A stretch of DNA of 5,536 bases from Pseudomonadota bacterium (GTDB taxonomy: Bacteria; Pseudomonadota; Alphaproteobacteria; Paracaedibacterales; CAITNM01), in assembly GCA_026400695.1 (NCBI GenBank), contig JAPLON010000078.1:1-5536 (forward strand), given 5' to 3'. The notes beneath the pieces were generated by a model. It did no database searches, was not told the origin of the DNA, and worked only from the letters and a program-made list of their open reading frames with translations. Made by a program: the position numbers and the translations under genes. Below are positions 5,441 to 5,536 of this stretch, in pieces; within the stretch, counting starts at the first letter, position 1, and each line of letters opens with the position of its first letter.

Positions 5441-5472
5441 TTTTAGATAAGTTTTGTTTAAACTTATTAAAA
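5441..5472. repeat. Inverted repeat inside the IS leader
   Basis: ATAAGTTT (5447-5454) and AAACTTAT (5460-5467) form a perfect 8-bp stem around TGTTT. Outer arms TTTTA and TAAAA (5441-5445, 5468-5472) extend it with one bulged G. It lies 10 bases before the transposase ATG. It could limit transposase expression from read-through transcripts or be a transposase or regulator site; the role is not shown. Confidence 0.45.
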
Positions 5473-5482
5473 TATGTAACTT

Positions 5483-5536
5483 ATGAAAGAGACACTTTCT
5501 ACCTACTTTGAAAACCTAGAAGACCCACGGTCCCTA
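5483..5536 (+). CDS. ISAs1-family transposase, N-terminal fragment (truncated by the window end)
   Basis: An ATG at 5483 opens 18 codons that stay open to the window edge. They read M-K-E-T-L-S-T-Y-F, then E-N-L-E-D-P-R-S-L. A short helix followed by 'x-x-I/L-x-D-P-R' is the hallmark start of ISAs1-family (DDE_Tnp_1-associated) transposases of about 350-380 residues. No Shine-Dalgarno is evident. The catalytic DDE domain would lie beyond the window, so intactness cannot be judged. Confidence 0.6.
   Translation, partial: MKETLSTYFENLEDPRSL

Larger units (their letters stand above)
5398..5536 (+). mobile_element. ISAs1-family insertion sequence, left end (runs off the window)
   Basis: The integrase similarity stops exactly where CAGGGCCTACGCA begins (5398-5410). 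Ends starting CAGGG are typical of ISAs1-family elements as I recall them. The transposase start codon follows 85 bases inside this end, a normal distance. The 8-10 bases left of the end (about 5388-5397, AAGAAATGGT) would be one copy of the target duplication; the other end is outside the window, so the exact boundary cannot be proved here. Confidence 0.6.

Noticed and set aside
1..5536. CRISPR array, riboswitch, rRNA, or replication origin
   Set aside because: No regularly spaced direct repeats, no known aptamer core and no rRNA-like stretches were seen by eye on either strand.

Overview
The window looks like chromosomal DNA of an AT-rich Alphaproteobacterium. The evidence is the style of the proteins: the AccB/AccC pair, the family 4 uracil-DNA glycosylase with an NIVPWRPPGN motif, and the tRNA-Met sequence. 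The AT-rich base composition and degraded mobile DNA would fit a Rickettsiales- or Holosporales-like, host-associated lineage. That placement is inference; no species can be named from sequence reading alone.

Layout: (1) 1-170 has no recognisable gene and leads into a Sec-exported protein of unknown function at 171-812 (+). (2) A hairpin at 849-874 works as a bidirectional terminator between that gene and a convergent two-gene operon on the minus strand. The operon holds a HIT-family hydrolase (1124-1483) and a 78-residue ATP-synthase-epsilon-like protein (891-1127), joined by a 4-base ATGA overlap. (3) A divergent intergenic region (1484-1601) with a 15-bp palindrome separates this operon from accB-accC (1602-3406, +), the biotin carboxyl carrier protein and biotin carboxylase of acetyl-CoA carboxylase. 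(4) A family 4 uracil-DNA glycosylase (3419-4120, -) converges on accC. It has a good promoter containing a 19-bp palindrome. (5) A class I SAM-dependent O-methyltransferase (4289-5002, +) runs at its 3' end through the antisense strand of a tRNA-Met 3' fragment (4945-about 5005, -).

The right-hand 530 bases are a mobile-element boundary. The tRNA-Met fragment keeps the anticodon arm, T arm, 3' acceptor strand and CCA, but not its 5' part. It reads as an attachment-site scar. Just beyond it lies the N-terminal arm-binding domain of a tyrosine integrase (from 5169). That gene is cut after about 76 codons by what looks like the left end of an ISAs1-family insertion sequence (from about 5398), whose transposase starts at 5483 and leaves the window. 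The order of events would be integration of an island at tRNA-Met, followed by an IS insertion that inactivated its integrase.

The left and middle genes are ordinary housekeeping functions: fatty-acid synthesis, DNA repair, nucleotide hydrolysis. I found no clearly new multi-gene system. The points most worth a second look are the tRNA/integrase/IS junction, the methyltransferase tail encoded by antisense tRNA, the orphan epsilon-like protein coupled to a HIT hydrolase, and the palindromes at promoter positions.
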